Assembly (NCBI GenBank): GCA_019914995.1
Contig: CM034130.1
Span: 6,944,001 to 7,008,000, forward strand
Direction of reading: 5' to 3'
DNA length: 64,000 nucleotides
Source of the DNA: Acanthochlamys bracteata
Lineage: Eukaryota; Streptophyta; Magnoliopsida; Pandanales; Velloziaceae
Shown here: positions 49,149 through 61,800 of the stretch, one piece after another
Position numbering within the stretch: position 1 is the stretch's first letter
How the letters are laid out: each line of letters begins with the position of its first letter
Notes under the pieces: generated by a model
The model's input: only the letters and a program-made list of their open reading frames with translations
Databases searched by the model: none
What the model was told of the DNA's origin: nothing
Position numbers and translations under genes: made by a program

Positions 49149-52100
49149 ATGGATGCGCTAGTGATGAACGCGAAACGAACCGGAAGGCTTTGGCTCGCCG
49201 GATTCTGGGAAGCTTGTGCACTTCACCGCGTCGTTCTTCTCTGTTTGAGGTCAAACGGAATAAAAGACACTAATTCTTTTTGTTCTGGTTAACTCTAAGA
49301 CTGGTTCATGATCTTATTTTTCGATTTGAAGGTTTGGTTTTTGAACTAGAGGAAATTCGATTGATATATTAAGTCTGATGACTTTGTTTGGTAATTAGGT
49401 AGAGAACGCTTGGTTATAGGAATCTTATTTCCCGGCAAACTGATTTGTTCTCTATTAAAAATAAACTGTTTCAGTTCGAGGGCGCTCTCAATTAGGATGG
49501 GGCAGTGTTTCCTCCTCAATGGTCTGATATTTCTCGGAAGGTAAAATGCCTCTATAGTCATTGTTCTTTAAGTAGTCCACATAATTTTCTAATAATAATA
49601 ATAATGAATAAATAAAAACTGATAGGACTTGCAACTTGGAAGCACTTTGGCTAGGGCATGTTTCAAATGTTAGGAACTCCAGTTTTTCCCACCAGAATTG
49701 GAGTTCTGAGTAGTTCACCTGTTTCAAATGTAAACTGAACTCAAAACTACACTTCAAAGTTACTGTACTTCACTTTCAACCCACTTCAAAAAATAATTGA
49801 AACACAAAACTGAACTCCACTTTCAACCCATTCTTTAAGAAACTCCTCTTTCACTTTTCACTTTCGCGAAACTCACTTACGTGCATTTGAAACACGCCCT
49901 AAGTGGAACTTTGCTTTTTCTTAATTTTTCATTCATACATACCCTATCAGTGTGAATTCGTGATATGCATTGGAATGATACTCTTACCTTTAATTGGCCA
50001 ACCTTCTCAAATGCGAGTAAATTGATGAAATCTATGCTCTAGTTAGTACCTTTAGAAGTTTTCATTACTGGTGACTTGTGCATTGTATGCAGCTGTATGT
50101 AGTTATGAGCTAGTAAGTGTATGTTTATGCTGTACCTTTAATACTTAGTAACTGTTTCCTGTAAGTTGTGTATTACTTAAAATGCTCCAGATGAGTTGCA
50201 AAACTAGACTTTTTAAAATTGGTAATTTTATTATTTAGTGCAAAGATCATTAAAGCTGGATCTTTGTCTTTTGCAGTTTGCTTACTCTCAAATCTTTTGT
50301 CATGCCAACGCTTTTGTGGATATTACCTAGACAATGTGAAGAATTTGGTTTACACAACTCATGTGAATACAAATTCGCCACATGCCTATATTCCTTTTTG
50401 CGTTCAGTTCTAGTCCAACTATTTTATGTAAGTATCAACAATAATTTCATGCTCATTTCATAGCTTAATTTGATGTTCTAATTACTCTAGACTGAACAAA
50501 ATCCCTTCATTTGACAACAATAACATCTTTTGAGTATAAAAGCTTATGCATATATCTATATATTTCACGTAATTCTCCTTCTCATCTTCTGAGTCCTTTC
50601 AGTGTTGATTATATGCTCATTGTTTATTAAGTCTATCTGGTTTGTGTTTCAGATATTCTGGTTTTATCCACTTTATGTTTTCAGCTTCATTCTAAGTACC
50701 TTCTGGTAAGTTGATTCCTACCTTTGTCAAGTTTTTCCACATATATCAAGAGAGAAAGTAAGGTTGTCTTCCCCGCATAATTGTTTCACGGATGTTTGAT
50801 TGCCATGGTTGTTACCGGGTTATTCATACCAGTGAAAAATGTGGGCAGAAGACATGTACCAATTATAAATTACAGGTTGGTTAGACATTAGAGACATCAT
50901 GTTAAGTGTTCCAATAGTTTGAAGTTCAAAGAAAACATACCTGTTTTAACTTTTCACTATATATGCCACCTTTTTCTTGTCACTTCAGAATTTAGATCAG
51001 TTTCCTTAATCATATGGGAACCGAGTAACCATTCTAACTGCAGATTGTAGCCCATTCTTATACAAATCATAATTCTTGAAAGAACTAACTCCTCTTTTAT
51101 GATACATTTGTGCATTGGAACTTTATCGTCATTAATTCTGCAAAGTGAGATTTAACATGACTTCAGTGATTCTTGAATGAGTTTATAGCGGCAATACACC
51201 GCGACAATGATTCTCATGGAATGTTCAGTAGGGAAGAGGTAATTGTACCATCCAATATTCCAGGTTCAATGGGGTGTATGTAGGATACATTAGTCTAGAG
51301 AACAGAGCATTTAAAGCAGTTAATGGACATCTGAAATGAGTAGGAAGTAGTAACTAGTGAATTATGTCCATGCCCAGGCAGTAATTTAAGCAAATATCCT
51401 TGCCTGAAAGACTATAGCAAGTGTTGCTGTTGCATTGTCATCTTAGTTCCTGTTTCTTTATGAAAATTGTTGCATGCAAGCAGAAAACATATTTATGTGT
51501 AGGTTGTTCAAAATTTCTGGATGGTTCCTTGTAGTAAGTTCTCTTTTTAACTTGTTGAGCTGAACCCAAATAAAATGTTAATTGTCATTAGCCTTTTTCC
51601 TGACACTGGATTTTTTATGGCTTGACCCAGGTACAATGACATAGCAAAGCATGGGTATGATGCTGTGAAAGTACAAGAACCTTTAGTAGAGCAGCCACAA
51701 CACGAAGCTTGTATTCCAGATTCACAAAATTCTTCAAGTATGGGGAGGCCTGGTGGATTTGAGGGGTAAATCTGTTCTTCTTCCATATACTTTTAATCAG
51801 ATCATATTTAGTTATCATGATAATATCTCTATTCCATTATTAATACAGGATCGTACTCAACATTGGTGAGCAGATCTATTCTGTTCTCTTGCTGACATTT
51901 TTCTTCATAGAGGTGCAGTCGTCCGCTAGTTTCTCCAATGGCCATGTTTCATGTTTTATAATACAATTTTACTCCATGAAAAAGATTGTCTATAAAGTTT
52001 AAACCTTTTAAATTTAATGGAATTTCATTATGTGGAATGAAAGCGTGAATATCATTGTTGAATATGCAGGTCCTTTTGACAGGATATATACCCTACATAG

Positions 52101-54643
52101 GGAAGCCAATAAACTTCTTACTTCTGTCATGGATGTATTCATACTACTGCTTTGAGTATGTCCTTTTCACTCTATACAATAATTTTTCACTTGTGCGAAA
52201 ATGCCTGCAACTTGCTTGTGCTGTCAATCAGCTTCTCATTTCAATTACAAGGGATTAATCTCCAGTTTTTCTGGTCCTAGGTACAAATGGAATCTTTCTG
52301 GAGTAACTTTACAAAGAAGGCTTGATTTCTTCCAGTCAAACTGGGCTTTCTTTTCTGGATTTGGTACTTATTTACAAAATTATTATGGATAGAAAGTTCT
52401 ACCACAGCTACTAATCATGTAAAGATATGGTATTATGCATAGTAATATCACACAAGTACAATGTTATCAACCGCACCTATTGTTTGGAGGCTTTGTTGTT
52501 ATTGTTCTGTTGTTCCTGAGACTACTATGTTGTATCTGATTGAGCCAATACACCTATACCTTAATAGAAGATATGATGAGGAATACCTTTTGCCGGATCT
52601 TTGGTGGCATTGCTCTGCCCATTGTGGGTCCAGCCAATTACTAAAAGTGTTCTATGTCACGCATATCTTTAGACCTAACCAGTTTCAACCCTTTACACCT
52701 CCTTAGGATATAAACTTCTGCATACGTTCGAACTGCATGCCTCTTTTTCTTTGAGAATCCGAACTGCATGCTTTGAGATACGAGGATCTACCCTTTCATT
52801 CTCATTATAAATCAAATTTTAAGGTTGCTCAGAGAATGAGTTTGCTCACTACTTACGACAATCCCATTTTATGCGTGAAGATATCAGTTCAAAAGTTTAC
52901 ATGTAGCCAAAAGCAATTGGTTTGTTTTAGTCTGATGCTTCTATCTTCCTTTATTTATTTTTTTTTTGCATATTGTAGCTAAGGTGCATTTTATGAGTAG
53001 AATCTTACCCTTTGGTTTTATTTCATCATCTTTCAGGAAGTCCATGTGTTCTTGCCATATTCTTTTTCTCTCCCCTTGTTAGCTATGGCGTCATGGCCAT
53101 ACTTTATCCACTGGTATGCTCTAAAGCTTAAGCAAAATAGCGAAAACATAGTTCCTGTAACAAGATTTAGTTAAGAATTGACTCCATTTGATCTCTTTCT
53201 TTTTACTTAAGTAGTTTTGGCAGGTCATGCGCAATATCTTTATGGTGCAAATTTCTTGATGACTAAATTATTTGTATTTTGGGGAGCCAAACACCCTTAG
53301 AATTTTTCACCTACAAATTGGGAGCATTATTAAGCGTGACACCATGTTCTCTTTTCTCAAAATAATATCTAGCTCATTTTATAAGGATAAACATGTCAAT
53401 AGAAAAACTCTGGTCAAATTGCCTGATTTTAAGTAACAACAATAACTATAAATCAATTTATCATTTGAGTGCTTCTCTGAGATGTTATGGACATGTGTGA
53501 TGACTCAAAGTGAAATCAGCTAAGATAATCTACTTTTGTGATATGTAGATATTGCATTTGATTAGGAATAATTGTTTTGATGAATGTGCAATCTATACTT
53601 GAACTTTTGAACTGCTACTACAATGTCTAGCAGTTTCTTTATTGCAGAGAACTCATTGACCATAAAAATTGCTTCAGTTTGTTTTGACTGCAGCAGATAC
53701 TCAAGCCGAGCAAGTCATCAATTCAATAAGAAGACCTTGGATAGGGGGAGGACCTGGAAAGCTTCCTATATTTTATGCTGCAGACAAGCTGTCGTGAGTA
53801 CACATTTTAGTTTCTTTGTATACGTTGCAGAGTTTTTGTGTTCATCGTCATTCTCTTCTGTTTAGTAGCCAAATCATGATTCTACAACATATTTTTGAGA
53901 GCATCTGGTAAACATAAGATACTTAGTTCTTTTATCCATAATTATGGATGTGTTGTTTCTGCATTCATAGTAGCCTTAGACCAGGAGAACATCAATGCCT
54001 TGGCTTAGAGATTCTAAAAAATGCTATTTAAGTTTCCAAATCAGAGTATTTGGTCTTTTCTAGTCAGTAGTCAAACTCCAGAATTGGGTTCACAATGTAT
54101 GGGTATGCCTACAGCAAAAAATGGACATGCTACTGCATGTTGTGAAGAAAACAAAATCAGCTTATTGACTTAGCATAAGATTCAGCCCACTATCAGGTGG
54201 CCACGGTTTTCCACAAACTGGTCCCATAAATTCTAGTGAAGCAAATATCAGGAAACATAACATTAATGCCACGAACTGTGAGGAATTTGTGGAATGAAGC
54301 ATCAATAGTTGCTTCCAAAGGCAGATCGTCTTAGCTTTGTTGCCAGCTTACTAGATAGATTTAGTAAACTGTAAATGCAATGTCACACAGATGTGGGATG
54401 CATATATCTAATTCTAACTCGTGTTACTAACCATCATGAATTTTGTAAATAAAAAATTTCTGAAATATGGTTATTAGCTATCTTGTCTGTTTTCTTATTC
54501 TCTAAAGTAGTAGAATCAACATTTCTCAGATCAGTAGCTAATCAATCTCTTATGGTTATGTTATGTTGTTTCCTGAAGCATTATCGGTCATTTGCAGGAT
54601 GCAAGTGTTGCAGCTCTTTCCCAAAGACTCAAAGGAGCATTGA
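49149..54643 (+). CDS. EI24: EI24 homolog (etoposide-induced 2.4-like ER membrane protein)
   Basis: EI24 is a multi-pass ER membrane protein; the animal protein acts in autophagy and apoptosis, the plant role is little known. Exons: 49149-49249, 49496-49540, 50277-50427, 50653-50705, 51631-51765, 51849-51912, 52070-52155, 52281-52363, 53037-53113, 53678-53793, 54598-54643; in frame, 318 aa, the usual plant length. Recognisable stretches are FWEACALHRVVLLCLR, GQCFLLNGLIFLGS, MPTLLWILPRQCEE, FWFYPLYVFSFILSTFWYND, NIGEQIYSVLLL, GYIPYIGKPINFLLLSWMYS, RLDFFQSNWAFFSGFGSP, SPLVSYGVMAILYPL and GKLPIFYAADKLS, ending MQVLQLFPKDSKEH. Several are membrane spans. The exon 1-2 join is the least sure: the model lacks about eight residues usually seen between CLRS and GQCF. 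No stop interrupts the chain. A MITE sits in intron 2. Confidence 0.88.
49654..49899. mobile_element. Harbinger-type MITE in EI24 intron 2
   Basis: Left end GGGCATGTTTCAAATGTTAGG, right end on the other strand GGGCGTGTTTCAAATGCACG: 246 bases with clear inverted ends. Flanks are CTA on the left and TAA on the right, compatible with a worn three-base T-A-rich duplication as made by PIF/Harbinger elements. The interior has further self-complementary pieces (GAACTCCA, CTTTCAACCCA repeated at about 49766 and 49820). No ORF. Confidence 0.7.
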
Positions 54644-57600
54644 TGCAGCCCAAAAAAAATGAAAAATGAAAAGAAATTAGATCTTAAAAAAGAAACAAGC
54701 AATTAAGATAATCATGGAGTGAAGTTTGAACACTTCAATGGAGAAGCTGAGAAACATCTGGGAAAGAGAAGTTTGTTCATTCTGCATTTATTCTGTAATA
54801 TTACGGCCATAACAATTGTCATCCGAGTTGTCCATAGTCAGGTATGTGGATCACTGCTGGTCGGCTTTTGCTAGTTGTGTACAGTTGTAAATATCACTTA
54901 GCTGGTTGTACTGTGATGTTGAATTCTCAGAATTTTCTTTGCTGAGATTTGGATCGTATTATGTAAGCAAGCTAATATAAGAGCTCACATATGTCAGAAT
55001 GCAAGTACCATAAGAGTTGAATACAGCACAGTTACATTGATGATTTCTGCCATCTTTGTCTTTCTCCCTCTTTTATAGAGACGTGACGTCTGCCTGAGAG
55101 ATGAATGTCGTGAAAAAATTCATTCTTGTTCCTGGTCCCAAGTTCCTTGTACTACTTTCTTTGTTGAAAGATACGTTCTACCTAGCAATTGAATCCAAAT
55201 TAGATCGCCGTCAATATCATACTAGATTTTATTGGAACAATCTTATCAGCTATGTCTAGAGGTGCTTCTGTGTCCTAATGAGGCTTCATTGCTTGTAGAT
55301 ATCGAGCATGGTCGATCGAGAAATGTCCAATTTGGTTGTTTTCGGCAAGCATAATTTTGTCGCCTTTGTTTGATACTTGACAGCGAACAATATTATACTT
55401 TATCAACCTGGATAATAAACAGTAGCAAAGACAAAAAAAAAAAAAAAAGAAAGTTTTAGTGAGCACAGGCATCTCTATCTACCCACATGGAATTTTTCGT
55501 GTTTTACTGCATGCCTGTCTCTGCGAATGGGTTTAGATGGTTTTGCAGAATTTTTTTTTCTTTGATGGAGCAAATTCTGTCAAGCAATTATTTCGAGTAA
55601 TTGAATAGCTTCTGTTTGATGTGCAGTTTATGGAAATATGGAATCCTTCTTGAGAAATGTTTCATGTCTTGAATTTGAGACCAGATAACTAGTAAGCATT
55701 TATGTGTTTATATGTAACACCTTTTATTATTCAGCTGAAACTGCTGCACTGAGTACTTGCTTAGTGCATGTTAAATCCATATCTCAACTGTTCAATTCTG
55801 TAACCACTCATCTTGAATGAATGGAGACGATAGAATTTTCAACACGGAGAAAAAAAATGGTACTCATTATATAACTTATACTTGTTTAGCTTTACTTATT
55901 TTTTATTTATTCTAATTGTTTATTTTATTTTTAATAACATTTATTTTAGTATTAAAATAAATATTATAAAATTATATTATAAAAGTTTTATTAGCTATAT
56001 TTATTATTTAATATTAAAAAAATAAAATATTTTCCTGAAAAATGATAAAGATATTTCTAATTTTAAAAAAAAATCAAAAATAATCTCAAACGTATCCTTA
56101 ATAATTTATTGAACATAATAGTCTTCTTGTTCTTTCAGAATAGTGTGATCAGTGAAGGACAGGGTCTTAATTCTCACAAGAATTGGATTATTACTATTAG
56201 AATTAATTACAAGTGAAAAAAATAGCTACAGTGGACCACTCTTATCTTAAAATGTTTTAAGAATCTTAAGAACTAATAATGAACAAGAATCTCAACCAAT
56301 TGGAGAACTGAGTGTACCGTAACAGCGCAATAATTCTCAAACTATTTCTTGTTTAAATCATTCTCAATGACCTTAACCATTTATAATTAATTATCGAGAT
56401 TTGGTTATGAACTTTAGCATTTTTAAGAAGACCATCTCCTCGAGTTGTATATTGGCAACTTCATAGTGAAGCTATACTGGCTACTTTTTGTCAGAATATT
56501 CCAACCGGAATGAACCATTATCTTCAGCAATGTATTTGATAAGTTGAGTCAAAATCGGTTCAATTTTTTTAATAATCAAACAATGATTTCTATAATAATA
56601 AGATCAGATCTTATGCTATTCCAATCAATAATCTTGCTAAAGTTCGTACAAAGAAAACTTGTCTCTATAGTTATTCAACATTGTTATTCAATAATTGACT
56701 TTACCGTCGTTCACGAATTGCACGTGGAAAGGCCGGTTTTTTTTATAAAAAAAATATTACGAAATAAATTAATTTTTTTATAAATATTTAGTAAAATGTA
56801 CTTTTTAACAAAAAAATATTTTATAAAATATCACTTTCTTAAAATAAAAAACATTATCCGTGATGTAAGTGGCTTGAAGTCACTCTCATTATCTGGTTAC
56901 CTGCATAAAACTTTTCCAGCAATGAAATGAACATCATCTTCAACCTTCAAATACCACTTCTTCGTAGCTTCCATCAGTTTCATGTAATAATTTCTATTTA
57001 ATGATTCTTTTTTTTTCTCTCTGCTGCAACTTTTTGAATCAGAATAAAATCAAGACCTTATTTTAAATGTTCATAATTTTATTTTTTTAAATTTTAAATT
57101 ATAAATATTTTATATATTTTAATTATATAGAAAATATTTTATTTTATATACAAAATTTCAATTCTAATTTTTTATTTATTTAATTTTTTAAATATAATTA
57201 TATTTTTTATTTTTATTTTTATTCCATAAAATTTAATTACGAATATTTATAACAAGCGCTAACTTAGCGATAAAACTTTACTTTCTGTAATTTTTATGGA
57301 GGCAAACATTAACAAATATAGAAATTTATTATTAACTGTACCTGTTAACTATTAATAATTGACCGTTGTCAAATCCCCTCATAATGAAACATTAATAAAT
57401 CACTCTGCATTCTGTGTAACTGTTTGAGCTCCAACTATTGGTCTATTCCTTAAAAAATTTTCAAGGTCAAAACCGTCTAAACACAAATATCAGTATAAGG
57501 GCATCGAAGAACGAGGTTTATTAATTTAACAGAATAACAGAAATCCGTGCCTCAGATCTCTTTCTTTCCAAAACTACCCCTTTCTCGAGTTTCTCACCAT

Positions 57601-58022
57601 ATTATTCTCTCTAATCATAATACTTTAATTAATAATCATCTTTTCTTTAATTGAAATTTTCAATAATAGATTACTTTTTTAATAACTAGTCCCCCGTTTA
57701 ACAGAAGAACAATCCGCACAAACTTTTTTATAATTCGGTTTCCATTTTGGTTTTATTTTCTTCTGCAACAGAAGAAGCCATTTTGTTCTGCAACGATCAA
57801 ACAAAAACGAAGAAGAAATTAATCGTGGATAATTACATATTTGCCACTTTTCGCCGTTGCACTGCGCCTTTGAATACCCCCCCGCTCCCTCGATCTAAAC
57901 CATTTCATTTCATTCTCGCCTCTCTCGTTCACTGATCACCAAGCGAGAGCTCCTCCACTGCTCTTCTTCTTCTTTTTCTTCTTGTTCTCTCTCTTCTATT
58001 CAATGCGTGGCGGCGGAGATCG
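54644..58022. other. EI24 3' region, AT-rich spacer and O-fucosyltransferase promoter
   Basis: Bases to about 55050 are the likely 3' untranslated region of EI24. 55850-57500 is AT-rich with no recognisable gene. The last 100 bases (57930-58000) form a pyrimidine-rich (CTT/CTC) leader typical of plant 5' untranslated regions, just before the O-fucosyltransferase start. Confidence 0.5.
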
Positions 58023-58783
58023 ATGAAGCGAGGGGGAAACGGCGGTGGAGCACCGCCGAGGAAGCAAGAAGGGACGGCGGTTGGAAGGTTTTTGCGGTAC
58101 TTATGGGGGTTGTTGCTGAGGCGGAAGGGTGTTTTGCTGGTTGCTCTGGCTGTTTACTTGATCGGGACGGCGGTGTTTGGAACGGTGAGAATGGACGAAG
58201 TTCGGGGACCTATGAAGAAAGTTCTATACGGTGTTTCGAATTCTGTGTTCCGTAGCCCGGACCCAGGCGCTATCTACCGCAGCGAGTTGGTTTACCAGCG
58301 GCTTTTGCCACACATTCACGCTGACGCTGATTCCAACCGCACTAATACGGTGAGAACTTTTTAGATTATTAGCTATTGTGTCTTTTTTTTCCTTTCTTTT
58401 CAGTTTAATCCAATTGAGTTCTCCTCCACTTGGAACAAATCATGAGGAGTTATGTGTCGGTTGTGGAGCGCGTGTAATGTTTCAACTTATGTATTTAACC
58501 CTGTTCTGTGTGCCGTTCGGTGTTTACTAGATCAGTTAATGTGGAGTGGGAGCGCTCAGGAGTTGTTTAGTTTCCTGGAAAGGAAATACTAGCTGGAATT
58601 CTTTGTTGTTGATATTGCTGTTTTGAGAAATGTTGATTTAGACGAAATTGGTTTATGGCGTACTGGCTGCTTGCATTGTTTAAATCATTAATTAATTAAT
58701 ATCAGATGTGTGGTTTTATATGGATTGCTGGCTTGTTTTATCATCATGATTCTTTAACCCAGAGGTCATACTTTTAGGTGGAG

Positions 58784-58815
<32 letters not shown>

Positions 58816-61800
58816 TCTTTACCTTTTGGGTGCAAACGGTGTATTTTGATGTGGAAGTTCTTCCCTGATTGAGAGCTGTATGGACTTGACAGTTTCTTCA
58901 TTTGAAGCTATATTAATCAAATTCTAAATGATGGTGTAATTATGTCAATAGTACTTTGCGAAGTGTTTGAGGTGTCGGTGCTTTTGTGATGTTTGTTGAT
59001 GCCCATTGCTTAGTTATTTTCTTTGTTTTCATGTGCGCATTTCATTGTATTCCCAAATATGGTTTGGTGGACGTGGCACTTCATGACAAATGGACCTTTT
59101 GCATGTGTTTATAGTCGGATAGATATTAATCAATTGAAAGTTATTTGCTAAGCTGGAAATTTGAGCTTCAGTGTTACTAATACTATAGCATTTAGAGTCT
59201 GTTGCTTGAGACTACAAAGTTTGAAATAGTCTCTCTTATTTGAGTGATTTGGGTAAAATTTATCAGTGTTAGAGAAGCACGAGTTTTTAAAGGATCAGTT
59301 GTGGGTAGATAACTAAGAACTCACATTTCTTGTATCATTTAGGCAGTAATACATGCATATTATTTAGCTAGTACAGGAATATATCCCCTATTTAGACTAT
59401 GGCTAAGGAGCTGGTTCTGTTGTATTTACCTTTGAAGAAGATGAGCACCTTATGTGCCTTCTGAAAATGATAGAAATTTCTGTCCAGTTGAACATGTCAC
59501 TTCGACTGCTAGGCAGAGTGCGAGAGTGAAGCCAGACTTAGCTGTAAATGGTACACAGGATTTAAAGGCTTTATGTCATAGTCAATAACTATGATGCTTC
59601 AAGGTTTATTCATGAATAGAATCTGATTCTTCCTACTCAGGCTTCCTGTTGGGCAATTATGATGCTGTAGTGTGTCCCATAATAATTTAAATTCTTGCAC
59701 ATTCCATTGCATAATCACCTAATGATTGCCTATACAATTTTAGATAGTGAAATTTTTACTTACTGCAGCTTTAAATAAGCGGTGTTTCTTTCTATTATCA
59801 TTTTTTTTTAATTTTCTATGAGTGTATGTATGTTGGTAGGATGGTTAGAAGAACGTTTAGATGCTAGGTTTTCTTTAAGCTTTTTGACATAGATTAGATT
59901 TCAATTTCTTAATGATAATTATATTGCCAAGCATTCTCTACATTTTCCATTTGGTTTGCTCTTTGTATGATTTTCTAACCTCTTAGTATCATATAATTTG
60001 ATGTCTCTGCATTTCTGTTTAGGAAAGTAATACTTACCATCTTCTTGTGTGGAAATTATGCAGCTCCTGAGAGCCTGGCATCACACTGGTCAAAAGTGGA
60101 AGCCTTGTGCCAAAAGGAAATTATCTCAAGCAGGTTTGACTTCTATGCTAAGTGTTACAAACTTGTAATTGTTAGCCTTGTCAGATAGCCATTAGTTAAA
60201 AGTAGCATATGCTTCTGGGTATTTACTGCAAGGATCCTAACTGCCCTTTTCTTGTTTTACTGTCATTTCTCTCAGATTTGCCCCCCTCAAATGGCTATTT
60301 CATCATCGAAGCAAATGGAGGTTTAAATCAGCAGCGTCTATCTGTAAGTTCCTGCAACAGTATGCAGTAGCTCTCATTTGTTTCTCATGTTAGAGAATAA
60401 AATATACAGTAAAACTTTACATTATGAAACCTTGTACTAGGTTCCTCAGCTGGATAGTGCTCTTCCTGCATTTTCTTTTCATTTCTTTATTGCAGGTGAA
60501 TATATATTGCTCGCAGTGGAATTACATATTATGTCATACGAGCTTTTTCTAAAAAAAGTTATATTTTCTTGAGTCTAATATTGCAGTTAAGAATGTATAG
60601 TTATGCTTGTCTTGTTTGGCTTGCATTCATCATTCGTACTTGTTTTCTCATCAACATTCATAATTCTATCTGCTCACAGAAATATACTCACTCTTCATTT
60701 TACTTTTTAGCTTGTTTTCGATTTGATTTAGCATTGTCTTTTTTCTACATATTCTGCTACTTATTTGGATATGGTAATGCAGATATGTGATGCAGTTGCT
60801 GTGGCAGCTATGCTAAATTCCACACTTGTTATTCCGACTTTCCATTTCAATAGTGTCTGGCGTGACACTAGGTAAAACATAGAAGTGATATACATTTGAT
60901 GCTTATGCTGTTGCAAAGTCTTCAAGTGTTGCTTAGAAGATAATCTTTTGTGTTCATAGTACTGAGTTGCCTTTCTATTAGTTAATTTCATTTAGTGCTG
61001 CAAAATGTACTGTCTTTAACAATGCTGCATTTTGTGTATATTGTCTTGTACCTTCATTATCAATGGCAGCGGTTGGCAGTTACATAGGTTTTGGATGTTT
61101 AGAGCTGTCTGCTTAGATAAAGCTGATGTTATCTCTTTATGCATCAGTATGTGTAATAATTTGTGGATCTTTGAGCAGTAAGATTGGGAAGGATCCTATT
61201 AGAAAGCCAGGGTCATGTTTGTTACAATCTTGTTTATATAGACTTTTACACTTCAAAATCAAATCATTGGTGGGTACTGCTCCCTTGCTTTGTGTAACCT
61301 TGTAGAAGCAGTTGAACACAAGATTTGTCTGTAAAATTTCAAGTTCAATAGGATTTCAACTATGTTGTGAGGATGAACCATAACATCTTTTTTGTCAATA
61401 TTTTAGCAATTGGGTGAGATTTCCAAAAATTGTGCTTTACTCTTATGCTCATTAATAAGTCTTGTGCTTGTAGTTCTGCTTATCCTGTAAGTTCATTTAT
61501 CCGTAATGTAGTGACCTCTTTTCGGTAATGTTTTCAGCACGTTCAGCGAGATTTTTGATGAGGACTACTTTATTGATAAACTCAAGAATCATGTCAGAGT
61601 GGTCAAGGAGCTTCCACAAGATGTACTTGGCAGCTTTGATAATAATGTTAGTAACATTATCAATATGAGAGCTAAATCCAAGTCAAGAATGAGCTATTAC
61701 GTGCAGAAGGTCCTCCCGAAGATGCTGGAGTTGGGGTACTCTCTCTTTCCCGCATGAATCTTCCTTTCGTGATTGCAAGTACATTAACAAAATAGTTGTT

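Noticed and set aside
58007-58255. Alternative frame starting 16 bases before the O-fucosyltransferase ATG
   Set aside because: Shadow of the real first exon; it stops inside the exon and lacks the membrane anchor.
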